Source: Microbulbifer harenosus
GTDB lineage: Bacteria > Pseudomonadota > Gammaproteobacteria > Pseudomonadales > Cellvibrionaceae
Direction of reading: 5' to 3'
Assembly (NCBI RefSeq): GCF_005771435.1
Contig: NZ_VANI01000002.1
Coordinates: forward strand, 1-64,000
Length of the DNA: 64,000 nucleotides
How positions within the stretch are numbered: position 1 is the first letter of the stretch; each line of letters opens with the position of its first letter. Below, one piece after another: positions 8,997 through 17,197 of the stretch. A program made the position numbers and the translations under genes. A model generated the notes under the pieces. It saw nothing but the letters and a program-made list of their open reading frames with translations. It ran no database searches and was not told the DNA's origin.

Positions 8997-11071
8997 TTGG
9001 ATTTTGTTCCCGCGGCCTGCGCCGCATTGCCTTTCTCGATGCGCTCACGGAGGCGCGCTGCGAATTTTTTGCGCTGCGCCCGCGCAAGGGCACCACGCAT
9101 ATCGCCGGTTGGGGGCACAAGCCCACCGCGGCGCGGGCGCGCAGGCTGGCGGCGCAAACCGGGCTGCCCTATGTGAGCCTGGAAGATGGATTCCTGCGCT
9201 CGTTTGGTCTCGGGGTGAACGGCGCACCGTTGCACAGCCTGGTGGTGGACCACGCCGGAATCTACTACGACGCCAGCGCGCCGAGCGATCTCGAAACGCT
9301 AATCGCGCAGGCGGACTTTGATGACGCGACGCTTGATCGCGCTCGCGCGGCAATGGATCTGTTGCGCCAGCACCGCCTGTCGAAATACAACGCCGCTCCA
9401 GACAGAAACATAACCTGGGAGGATGCGCGCCCGCGGGTGCTGGTGGTGGATCAGACCTTTGGTGATGCGTCTGTCTCCCTTGGCGGTGCCGATGCCACGG
9501 ATTTTACGCGCATGCTGGACGCGGCGATTGCAGAGAACCCGGACGCCGAGGTGGTCGTCAAGGTGCATCCGGATGTGATTGCCGGCAAAAAGCGCGGCTA
9601 CCTGCTGGTTGCCGCAAAAAACAGGCGCTGCCGCTTGTGGTCCGAGGATATCAATCCCTGGGCGTTGCTGGATGCCGTAGAGAAGGTCTACGTGGTGACC
9701 AGCCAGATGGGGTTTGACGCGCTGCTGGCAGGCAAGGCCGTGCACTGTTTTGGCATGCCGTTCTATGCGGGATGGGGGCTGACGCAAGATGCACAGACTT
9801 GTTCGCGCCGCGGACAACCCCGTTCGCTTGTGCAGCTGTTTGCGGCGGCTTATCTGCGCTATTGCCGCTATATCAATCCCTATACCGGTGAGCGCTGCTC
9901 GCTGGAAGACACCATTGACCTGATTGCGGAGCAGAAGCGCCAGGCACAGCGCCTGCGCGGCCCTTGGCTCGCGCTGGGTTTTTCTCCCTGGAAGCGCGGA
10001 TTCGTGCCGGATTTTCTCGCGCGCCCGGCGCGATTGCGGTTCGCCGACAAAACACCGGCGGGTGTTTCCCGCGCGCAGCCGGGTGCGCGGGTGGCGGTGT
10101 GGGCCAGCAGCTTGCCGGCAAGTGTGGCATCAGCCTGTGACAGGCGCGATCTGGAGCTTTGGCGGATTGAGGACGGTTTTTTGCGCTCGGTAGGGCTGGG
10201 TTCGGACTTGGTACGCCCGCTGTCTCTGGTGCTGGATCGGCAGGGAATTTACTACGATGCATCGCGGCCCTCGGACCTTGAAACGATTTTGCGCAATACC
10301 GAGTTCAGCCCGGCGCTGCGCGCGCGCGCCGGACGCCTGCGGGAGCGGCTGGTGGCGGGGCAACTGAGCAAGTACAACGTAGGGACGGCGAACTCCGGTG
10401 CGCCGCCGGTACTATCTGCCGCGCACCTGAATATCCTGGTGCCTGGGCAAGTGGAGAGCGATGCGTCCATCGCCTTCGGATCGCCGTGGCTCAAGACCAA
10501 TCGCCAGTTGCTGGCGGAGGTGCGCCGCGCCAACCCCGATGCCCACATCATCTACAAGCCGCATCCGGATGTGCTCGCCGGTGGGCGCGTGGGGGCGCTG
10601 GCTGAGGACGCCGGGGATTTGTTTGATCAGCTGGTCACCGATGTGCCGATGCCGGAATTGTTGGCGCAGGTGGATGAAGTGCACACTCTCAGCTCACTGA
10701 GCGGGTTTGAAGCGCTGCTGCGCGGTGTGCGGGTGGTGACCTACGGCCTGCCGTTTTACGCTGGCTGGGGGCTGACCGAAGACCGTTTGCTTGACCGCGG
10801 TGAGCCAGGGGAAAAAGGCGCGCCGGATGCGCTGCACGAACTGGCTGCCGTGCGCCGCTGTCTCAAGACCCGCGGCCGGTCGCTGGCGGTGGATGAGCTG
10901 GTGGCGGCAACACTGATCCTTTATCCCACCTATGTGGATCCACAAAGTGGCGATATCGTCGATGTTGAGACGGCGGTACAAATACTGCAGTTGCAGCGCG
11001 ACAAGCCCGCGGGTGGCGGGCTGCGTCGGCGCTTCTATCGCGCGGTGCGCAATCAATTTTTTCGGAAATAA
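8954..11071 (+). CDS. kpsC: KpsC-like capsule beta-Kdo transferase (two-domain)
   Basis: A 705-residue protein built of two similar halves, as in KpsC/LipA. Each half has the signature LEDGFLRSxGLG or IEDGFLRSVGLG (near residues 80 and 395), then LVxDxxGIYYDASxPSDLE, LSKYN, a KVHPDV or KPHPDV motif, and an LPFYAGWGLT motif. In studied homologues the halves add alternating beta-linked Kdo residues that form the phospholipid linker of group 2 capsules in the inner membrane or cytoplasm. The start may be the GTG at 8987, which gives the family-like VSVIGFCSRG. It pairs functionally with the KpsS homologue at 12665. The kpsMTED exporter genes and kpsF/kpsU are not in the window. Confidence 0.92.
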   Translation: MASGIVERGAVVSVIGFCSRGLRRIAFLDALTEARCEFFALRPRKGTTHIAGWGHKPTAARARRLAAQTGLPYVSLEDGFLRSFGLGVNGAPLHSLVVDHAGIYYDASAPSDLETLIAQADFDDATLDRARAAMDLLRQHRLSKYNAAPDRNITWEDARPRVLVVDQTFGDASVSLGGADATDFTRMLDAAIAENPDAEVVVKVHPDVIAGKKRGYLLVAAKNRRCRLWSEDINPWALLDAVEKVYVVTSQMGFDALLAGKAVHCFGMPFYAGWGLTQDAQTCSRRGQPRSLVQLFAAAYLRYCRYINPYTGERCSLEDTIDLIAEQKRQAQRLRGPWLALGFSPWKRGFVPDFLARPARLRFADKTPAGVSRAQPGARVAVWASSLPASVASACDRRDLELWRIEDGFLRSVGLGSDLVRPLSLVLDRQGIYYDASRPSDLETILRNTEFSPALRARAGRLRERLVAGQLSKYNVGTANSGAPPVLSAAHLNILVPGQVESDASIAFGSPWLKTNRQLLAEVRRANPDAHIIYKPHPDVLAGGRVGALAEDAGDLFDQLVTDVPMPELLAQVDEVHTLSSLSGFEALLRGVRVVTYGLPFYAGWGLTEDRLLDRGEPGEKGAPDALHELAAVRRCLKTRGRSLAVDELVAATLILYPTYVDPQSGDIVDVETAVQILQLQRDKPAGGGLRRRFYRAVRNQFFRK

Positions 11072-11091
11072 TGGTCCCTCGCCCGGATTCT

Positions 11092-11307
11092 CGTCATCCC
11101 GGACTTGATCCAGCTACGGACCCCGTCATCCCGGGCTCGACCCAGGATCCAGCTGAGGACCCGTCATCCCGCACTCGACCCAGGATCCAGCTGCGGACCC
11201 CGTCATCCCGGACTCGACCCGGGATCCAGCTGCGGACCCCGTCATCCCGGACTTGATCCGGGATCCAGCTGCGGACCTCGTCATCCCGGACTCGATCCGG
11301 GATCCAG
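11092..11307. repeat. Six tandem copies of a 39-bp repeat
   Basis: Units begin CGTCATCCCGG and continue through a (G)GATCCAGCTGCGGACC segment, starting at 11092, 11124, 11162, 11201, 11240 and 11279, a spacing of 32, 38, 39, 39 and 39 bases. Each unit has an internal imperfect palindrome around CTCGATCCGGGATCC. The array fills the gap between kpsC and the next gene and has no coding potential of its own. Confidence 0.9.
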
Positions 11308-11392
11308 AGAACAGAGCTCCGCAGCAACGAATACCAAACCAAGTCCCGTCTAACGGAGCTTTAAAAAAACACAAATCACAGCCGACAAATAC

Positions 11393-12424
11393 GTGAACAC
11401 CCGATTTTTCAAGAAAATCTACCTGTTGCCCAAGTGGCTGCTGGAACTCTTCTCCTGGGGCAAGAGCTTCAGGAACAACCCCATCATCGGCAGCTACTGG
11501 CTGAACCGTTGCGGGCTTCATGTGGCGCGGGTGGTGATCGCCCACGGGCTGTTCCGCTTTCGGTTGCTGCTGCTGTCGCCGCTGGTGCCGGCGGAAGACC
11601 GCCGGCAGTTCCGCGAGCAGGGGTTCGTGCTCAAGCACAACTTCCTTCCTCGGGCCGACTTCGAAAAACTGGCTCAGGAATTGCAGTCCTATCAGGGGGA
11701 TGTGCGGGAGTTCGTGGAGGGCACCACCCTGACCCAGCGCGTGTTCATTACTGCGGATGAGCGTGCCCGTATGCCGGCCATGAAAGCGCTGATCGAGAAT
11801 CCGCACCTGGACAGGTTGACGCGTTACTGCTCGTCAAAGAATCGTCGACCTCTGTATTACGTGGAAAACCTGTGCAACCATGCCAACGTTGCGCCGCGCC
11901 CCGATCCCCAGCGGGATATGCATGCGGATACTTTCCACCCCTGTGTTAAGGGATGGCTGTACCTCGACGATGTGGACGATGGCAACGGCCCATTCATTTA
12001 TGTGCCCAAGTCTCACCGGTTGAGCTGGCGTCGCCTGAAGTGGGAGTACCGCCAGAGTCTGGAAGCGTGCAAACACGGCGATAAGCGTCAGTCGGGACGT
12101 TACTGGGACGGCTCCTTCCGGGTGAGCGACTGCGAGCTCGCAGCCATGGGGTTTGTGCCGAAGATCTTCCGTGTGCCGGCAAACACCCTGGTGGTGGCTA
12201 ATGTGCACGGCTTCCACTGCCGCGGCGAGGCGAAACAACAATCCCATCGCATGACGGTGTGGATGCAGGCGAGAGACAACCCCTTCAATCCGCTGTTTAC
12301 ATTTTGGCCAGAATCCACGGCACGGTTATTTGAATGGGGTTGGGGAAAAGTGTTGCGCAGGTTGGACGGCGCGAGACTGGCGAGCGGAGAACAGCGAAAT
12401 TTCGGTGGAAAATTTTCCCGATAG
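11393..12424 (+). CDS. PhyH-family Fe(II)/2-oxoglutarate oxygenase in capsule block
   Basis: A 343-residue protein of the phytanoyl-CoA dioxygenase (PhyH) superfamily. The iron-binding HxD is in DMHADTFHP (about residue 178), the distal His and 2-oxoglutarate Arg fit NVHGFHCRGEA (about residue 270), and KGWLYLDDVDDGNGPFIYVPKSH matches the conserved core. The first 60 residues are basic and hydrophobic and could associate with the membrane. The start is a GTG at 11393. It sits between kpsC and kpsS on the same strand, so a role in modifying the capsule glycan or its lipid anchor is a reasonable inference. The substrate cannot be read from the sequence. Confidence 0.8.
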   Translation: MNTRFFKKIYLLPKWLLELFSWGKSFRNNPIIGSYWLNRCGLHVARVVIAHGLFRFRLLLLSPLVPAEDRRQFREQGFVLKHNFLPRADFEKLAQELQSYQGDVREFVEGTTLTQRVFITADERARMPAMKALIENPHLDRLTRYCSSKNRRPLYYVENLCNHANVAPRPDPQRDMHADTFHPCVKGWLYLDDVDDGNGPFIYVPKSHRLSWRRLKWEYRQSLEACKHGDKRQSGRYWDGSFRVSDCELAAMGFVPKIFRVPANTLVVANVHGFHCRGEAKQQSHRMTVWMQARDNPFNPLFTFWPESTARLFEWGWGKVLRRLDGARLASGEQRNFGGKFSR

Positions 12425-12664
12425 CGGGAAATGGCGAACTGTGTACAAGACATTTCCGCGCCATATAAGTATAGTTTTGCGTCAAATTTGTGTTGTCATC
12501 CGCTTTTCGGAGTTTTGACTGTTTTTTATCCGGCTTCTTGTTCGGTAAGTTAGTTAGTGGTCGCTTGCGGCTGTTGAAATTTCCTTGGTTGTGCGGCTTT
12601 TCCGCACAGTGGTTATGTCCCGTGGTCGGCAATAAAAATAATGCCGTGGGGCGTGTGGGGGTTC

Positions 12665-13915
12665 ATGTCAGGGGTCTTGTTTTTACAGGGGCCGCTCGGG
12701 CCTTTTTTTGCCCGCTGCGCGCGCCATTTCTCTGCCCAGGGGGTAGAGACTCACAAAATCAACTTCAATGGTGGCGACCGCTACTACGGTTGGGCGGACC
12801 ACTGTGTGGATTATACCGGCGGCCCTGCGGGCTGGCCGGAGTACCTCTACGGCTACCTGCGGCGGAACCATATTCGTGCGGTCGTGGTGTATGGTGATTG
12901 CCGCTATTACCACCGCGAGGCCCGCGCGGTATGCAAGCAGCTGGGCATTGTGTTCTGGGCGTTCGAAGAGGGTTACCTGCGGCCGGATTTCGTCACCCTG
13001 GAGCAGGGTGGCGTCAACGCGTTTTCCGGCGTGGACTGGACGCGCGATGCGATCGAACAATACCGGCCTCACGGGCGCAAATCGCCGCTTAAAGTGGGCA
13101 TGACCTTCTGGCAGCGGGCGTGGTTTGCTATCTGTTATTACGTGGCCGCGCGAATCCTTAGCTACCGCTTTCCCAATTACCGTCACCACCGCCCCAGAAC
13201 CTGGTGGCAGGAAGCGGGGTGCTGGCTGCGGAGTTTTTACCGCAAAGGTTTGTATCGCATCAGCGAGCGCCGGTTTACCGAGGCGCTGTTGCGCAATCAC
13301 AGTGGCAAGTACTTCCTATATCCATTGCAGACCGCGGACGATTTCCAGATTCGCGAGCACTCTGATGTGGATTCTCTGCAGGCATCGATTGGTGAAGTGA
13401 TTGCCTCTTTTGCCGGCCACGCCGCGGAAACAGACGTCCTGGTGATCAAACACCACCCCATGGACCGGGGTTTCTGCCACTACGGCAAGCTGATCCGGCG
13501 CAAGGCCCGCGAACACGGTGTGGGGGAGCGGGTGGTGTACTGCCACGATCTGCATCTGCCGACGTTGCTGGATCACGCCAAGGGGCTGGTGACCGTCAAC
13601 AGCACTGTGGGCATTTCTGCGCTGTTGCACGGCGTTCCCACGATTACTCTGGGGCGGGCGCTTTACGACATCGCCGGCCTGACCCATCAGGGGGAGCTGG
13701 CGGATTTCTGGCAGCATCCACAGCCGGTGGATATCGAGCTGTTCCGCGCTTTCCGCACCTATCTGTACGAGCTCACCCAGCTGGATGGCAGTTTCTTCAG
13801 GCGCATGGATTTCACCGTGGAGCAGGTTTTTGCGCGCATGATGCCGGTACTCGAATCTCAGGCTGCGCCCGGGGAAGATGCAGCGGCCGGCGAGAGCGAA
13901 CCGCTGGCAGCCTGA
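12665..13915 (+). CDS. kpsS: KpsS-like capsule Kdo transferase
   Basis: About 416 residues from the ATG at 12665, which begins MSGVLFLQGPLGPFF, the usual KpsS opening; an in-frame ATG lies at 12641. Family features are VVVYGDCRYYHREA, FEEGYLRPDFVTLE (near residue 110), a KHHPMDRG motif and VTVNSTVGISALLHGVPTITLG, the Kdo-transferase core shared with KpsC. In studied systems KpsS adds the first Kdo to the phosphatidylglycerol anchor and KpsC extends it. It lies downstream of the KpsC homologue with one oxygenase between. The acidic tail is followed by a repeat array that may end the transcript. Confidence 0.9.
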   Translation: MSGVLFLQGPLGPFFARCARHFSAQGVETHKINFNGGDRYYGWADHCVDYTGGPAGWPEYLYGYLRRNHIRAVVVYGDCRYYHREARAVCKQLGIVFWAFEEGYLRPDFVTLEQGGVNAFSGVDWTRDAIEQYRPHGRKSPLKVGMTFWQRAWFAICYYVAARILSYRFPNYRHHRPRTWWQEAGCWLRSFYRKGLYRISERRFTEALLRNHSGKYFLYPLQTADDFQIREHSDVDSLQASIGEVIASFAGHAAETDVLVIKHHPMDRGFCHYGKLIRRKAREHGVGERVVYCHDLHLPTLLDHAKGLVTVNSTVGISALLHGVPTITLGRALYDIAGLTHQGELADFWQHPQPVDIELFRAFRTYLYELTQLDGSFFRRMDFTVEQVFARMMPVLESQAAPGEDAAAGESEPLAA

Positions 13916-13944
13916 CCCCGCATTCACCGATCAGCACACTCCCA

Positions 13945-14266
13945 TGTAGGAGCCTGCCTGCAGGCGAATGACCCGCACTCCACAACCATTCGCCTGCAAG
14001 GCAGGCTCCTACATAGAGCACCGCCACTCCCTGTAGGAGCCTGCCTGCAGGCGAACGGCCCGCACTCCACAACCATTCGCCTGCAAGGCAGGCTCCTACA
14101 CAGAACACCACCGCTCCCTGTAGGAGCCTGCCTGCAGGCGAACGGCCCCCACTCCACAACCAATTCGCCTGCAAGGCAGGCTCCTACATGGCCCCCCCTC
14201 TGTAGGAGCCTGCTTGCAGGCGAACAATACACTCCACACCCATTCGTCCGCAGGCAGGCTTCTGCA
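13945..14266. repeat. Four hairpin repeats (TGTAGGAGCCTGC family)
   Basis: Each unit pairs TGTAGGAGCCTGC(C)TGCAGGCGAA with its near-complement TTCGCCTGCAAGGCAGGCTCCTACA across a short loop. Units span 13945-14013, 14032-14100, 14119-14187 and 14201-14266, an 87-base period. This is a REP-like element. It lies between kpsS and deaD and recurs at 16329, 23758 and 61196. Confidence 0.92.
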
Positions 14267-14558
14267 GCTCAAAAATTAAGCTGGCACTCTCGCGCCAAAC
14301 TGGTAGACTGCGCAGCCTCTTGCCCCGGCCCATACAGCGGCGCTATCGGGAGCACGAGCCATCTTGGGTAACAGACCTCCTTGCCACAGGCTCCTGTCTC
14401 AGAGTTGAAAAAGCTTGAAATAGCCGGTGCTATTAATGGGCTTCTTCGCCTTGCCCAGCAATTCTCCGCTGTGAGCTATGGTTATCCCAGTGGGGCCTAT
14501 CCGGTCCCTGTTGGAACTATCGCTCCGGCCCGGCCTTATTTATTCAAGTGAACTCAAA
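14267..14558 (+). other. Leader region upstream of deaD
   Basis: About 290 bases without a gene. The frame of deaD is open back to 14478, but no ribosome site supports a start there. Long structured leaders are known for deaD/csdA mRNAs in other bacteria. I see no clear hairpin-terminator or promoter here. Confidence 0.3.
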
Positions 14559-16322
14559 ATGACCGATTACTCCGAAGCCACTGGTTTTGACCAGTTGGGC
14601 CTGCCGACCGAAATTCTCCAAGCTGTAACCAAACTCGGCTACGAAACCCCGAGCCCGATCCAGGCACAGACTATCCCGTCGCTGCTGCAAGGCCGCGATG
14701 TACTGGGCCAAGCCCAGACTGGTACCGGCAAGACCGCCGCGTTCGCGCTGCCACTGCTGGCAGGGCTCGATCTCCGCGACAAGCGCCCACAAGCGCTGGT
14801 GCTGGCGCCAACCCGCGAACTGGCCATCCAGGTGGCCGAGGCCTGCCAATCTTACGCGGCCAACCTCAAGGGTTTCCACGTTGCGCCTATTTATGGCGGC
14901 GCGGACTACCGCGGCCAGATCCAGCAACTGAAGCGCGGTGTGCAGCTGATTGTGGGTACCCCGGGCCGGGTGATGGACCACATGCGCAAGGGCACCCTGG
15001 ACCTGTCCTCGCTGAAAATGCTGGTACTGGATGAAGCCGACGAAATGCTGCGCATGGGCTTTATCGACGATGTGAAGTGGGTACTGGAGCAGATTCCGGA
15101 AGAGCGCCAAATTGCGCTGTTCTCCGCCACTATGCCGCGAGAGGTCGCGTCGATTGCCCGTGAGCACCTGCGCAATCCGGTGGAAGTGAAGATCAAGGTC
15201 AAGACCGAAACCGCCGAGACTATCCGCCAGCGTTACTGGCCGGTAGGCGGCCTGCACAAGATGGACGCGCTGACCCGCATTCTCGAAGCCGAGCCGGTGG
15301 ATGCCACCATCATCTTCGTGCGCACCAAAAACGCTACCGTGGAAGTGGCCGACAAGCTCGCCGCGCGCGGCTTTGCCAGCGCCGCCCTGAACGGGGACAT
15401 GGCCCAGGGCATGCGCGAACAGGTAATTGAAAAGCTGAAGGCGGGCAAGCTCGACATCGTGGTGGCCACCGATGTGGCTGCGCGTGGTCTGGATGTGAAG
15501 CGCATCAGCCACGTAATCAACTACGACATTCCCTACGATACGGAAGCCTATATCCACCGTATCGGCCGTACCGGCCGCGCCGGGCGCGAAGGCGATGCGA
15601 TCCTGTTTGTGGCACCGCGCGAGCAGCGCATGCTGCGCACCATCGAGCGCGCCACCAAGAAGCCGATCGAGCGCCTGGACCTGCCCACCGCGGCCGCGGT
15701 AAATGCTTCGCGCATGGAAAAATTCCGCCAGAAGATCACCTACACCATGGCTGGCCGCCGCGACCTGGCGCCGTTCCGCGACCTGGTGGAAAAGTATCTG
15801 GAAGAAAACGATATCGATCCGTTGGATGTCGCCGCGGCACTGGCGGCCATGGCACAGGGCGACCAGCCGCTGCTGCTGGACGAGCGCGAGCCGAAGCGTC
15901 AGGAATTCAATGACCGACGGGATCGCGATGGCGATTTCGAAGACCGCAAACGCAACAAGTTTGACAAGCGGGGCGGGTTCGACAAAGACAGCAAGCGGAT
16001 TCCGGCGCCCGACGAGGGTAAAGAGCGCTACCGCATTGAAGTGGGGCGCGAACACGGCGTGCGCCCGGGTAGTATTGTCGGCGCTATTGCCAACGAAGTG
16101 GATCTCGACAGTTCCTATATCGGGCGCATTGAGATTTATCCCGATTACACCACCGTTGACCTGCCGGAAGGCATGCCGCAGGAAATTTTCCAGCACCTGA
16201 AAAAAGTGCGGGTAAATGGCCGGCCAATGAACATCGCCCGCTTTGATGAAGCGCGGGTGAAATCCGGTGGCAAGACCGCGCCTGCGTTCAAGAAGCGCAA
16301 GCCGAAACCCGCGCGGGATTGA
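14559..16322 (+). CDS. deaD: DEAD-box ATP-dependent RNA helicase DeaD/CsdA
   Basis: A 587-residue helicase that unwinds RNA in ribosome assembly and cold adaptation. All core motifs are visible: Q motif with PSPIQAQTIP, motif I AQTGTGKT, Ia APTRELA, Ib TPGRV, II DEAD, III SAT, IV IIFVRTK, V ATDVAARGLD and VI HRIGRTGRAGR. After the core comes a basic, low-complexity stretch rich in Arg, Asp and Lys (about residues 450-490), then the DbpA-like RNA-binding domain (YRIEVGREHGVRPGSIVGAIANE), then a basic tail. That order is the DeaD layout. The ATG at 14559 was chosen because MTDYSEATGFDQLGL is the usual N-terminus. Hairpin repeats flank the gene on both sides. Confidence 0.95.
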   Translation: MTDYSEATGFDQLGLPTEILQAVTKLGYETPSPIQAQTIPSLLQGRDVLGQAQTGTGKTAAFALPLLAGLDLRDKRPQALVLAPTRELAIQVAEACQSYAANLKGFHVAPIYGGADYRGQIQQLKRGVQLIVGTPGRVMDHMRKGTLDLSSLKMLVLDEADEMLRMGFIDDVKWVLEQIPEERQIALFSATMPREVASIAREHLRNPVEVKIKVKTETAETIRQRYWPVGGLHKMDALTRILEAEPVDATIIFVRTKNATVEVADKLAARGFASAALNGDMAQGMREQVIEKLKAGKLDIVVATDVAARGLDVKRISHVINYDIPYDTEAYIHRIGRTGRAGREGDAILFVAPREQRMLRTIERATKKPIERLDLPTAAAVNASRMEKFRQKITYTMAGRRDLAPFRDLVEKYLEENDIDPLDVAAALAAMAQGDQPLLLDEREPKRQEFNDRRDRDGDFEDRKRNKFDKRGGFDKDSKRIPAPDEGKERYRIEVGREHGVRPGSIVGAIANEVDLDSSYIGRIEIYPDYTTVDLPEGMPQEIFQHLKKVRVNGRPMNIARFDEARVKSGGKTAPAFKKRKPKPARD

Positions 16323-16328
16323 TGCCCC

Positions 16329-16434
16329 TGTAGGAGCCTGCCTTGCAGGCGAACAATCCCGCGCTTTGGACTGTTCGCCTGCAAGCAGGCCCCTACAGCG
16401 TATCCCACCGTAGGAGCCTGCTTGCAGGCGAACA
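16329..16434. repeat. Hairpin repeat pair plus a half unit
   Basis: A full TGTAGGAGCCTGC hairpin (16329-16397) is followed by a lone half unit (16409-16434). It sits between the convergent ends of deaD (16322) and the cytochrome b561 gene (16448), where it could serve as a bidirectional terminator. Confidence 0.85.
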
Positions 16435-16447
16435 AATTTTCAAACGC

Positions 16448-16996
16448 TTATTTCACTTTCCCAAACGGCAACATCTGCCGCAGCGTATTGTCTTTGATAA
16501 TCAGGTGGTGCCACAGCGCGCCCCCGATATGCAGCACCAGTAATACCAGCAGCGCATTCCACAAAAGCTCTTTGTGCATGAAACCCAGCTGTTTCGCCAG
16601 ATCGATATTCTTGGTCACGAAGGGTGGCAGGTCGAACAGCCAGAACAGGGTGATTTCGCGCCCCGCGAATTGCCGCATCAGCAGCCCGGTTAAGGGCATT
16701 CCCAGCATGATCACATACATCAGACTCTGCACCAGCAGGGACAGCGGCCTCTGCAGTTTGCTGCCATACAGTGTCGGGCGACCATGGGTGGCGCGCCAGT
16801 AAAAGCGCAGCATCACCAGCAACAGTACCGAAAAGCCGAGTGAAAAGTGCAACACCATCCACCAGTGGCGCATGGGGTCGTCTTTTGCGTAGAACTCATG
16901 CAGTTCCACCGAGCCCCAGGCGAACAGGATAAACAGTGCGATCAGCCAGTGCAGGCCCTTTTGAATCGGGTTCCAGCCATTGGTAGTTTTGCTCAT
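16448..16996 (-). CDS. Cytochrome b561 family membrane protein
   Basis: A 182-residue integral membrane protein with four hydrophobic helices, matching the YodB/CybB-type cytochrome b561 family. Candidate heme-ligating histidines are in QKGLHWLIALFI (helix 1), MVLHFSLGFS (helix 2) and VLLVLHIGGALWHHLI (helix 4). Such proteins move electrons between quinols and periplasmic partners. It is transcribed away from the TonB receptor at 17198; the 201-base gap between them carries a Fur box near the receptor. No partner gene adjoins it, so its electron acceptor is unknown. Confidence 0.88.
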   Translation of the reverse strand: MSKTTNGWNPIQKGLHWLIALFILFAWGSVELHEFYAKDDPMRHWWMVLHFSLGFSVLLLVMLRFYWRATHGRPTLYGSKLQRPLSLLVQSLMYVIMLGMPLTGLLMRQFAGREITLFWLFDLPPFVTKNIDLAKQLGFMHKELLWNALLVLLVLHIGGALWHHLIIKDNTLRQMLPFGKVK

Positions 16997-17121
16997 GGAA
17001 AATTCCCTTCCGTTTTTTTGAGCCCAAGCTTAACGACTTTTCACTTCTCCCGCTGCCGTTGCAGTGCAGAATTTCACGCCGATGTCACAACTGACAAGTT
17101 GCTTAAAAGAAGGATCTAAAT

Positions 17122-17140
17122 GATAATGCTTCGCATTGTC
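17122..17140 (+). promoter_or_regulatory. Fur box upstream of TonB receptor
   Basis: GATAATGCTTCGCATTGTC matches the 19-base Fur consensus (GATAATGATAATCATTATC) at 14 of 19 positions and lies 58 bases before the receptor ATG at 17198. It implies iron repression of the receptor and probably of the following oxygenase. Confidence 0.7.
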
Positions 17141-17197
17141 CTGCTAATCGGACGATTACATAACTTCTATTAAGAGCTGACATTTTGGGGTGACTGC

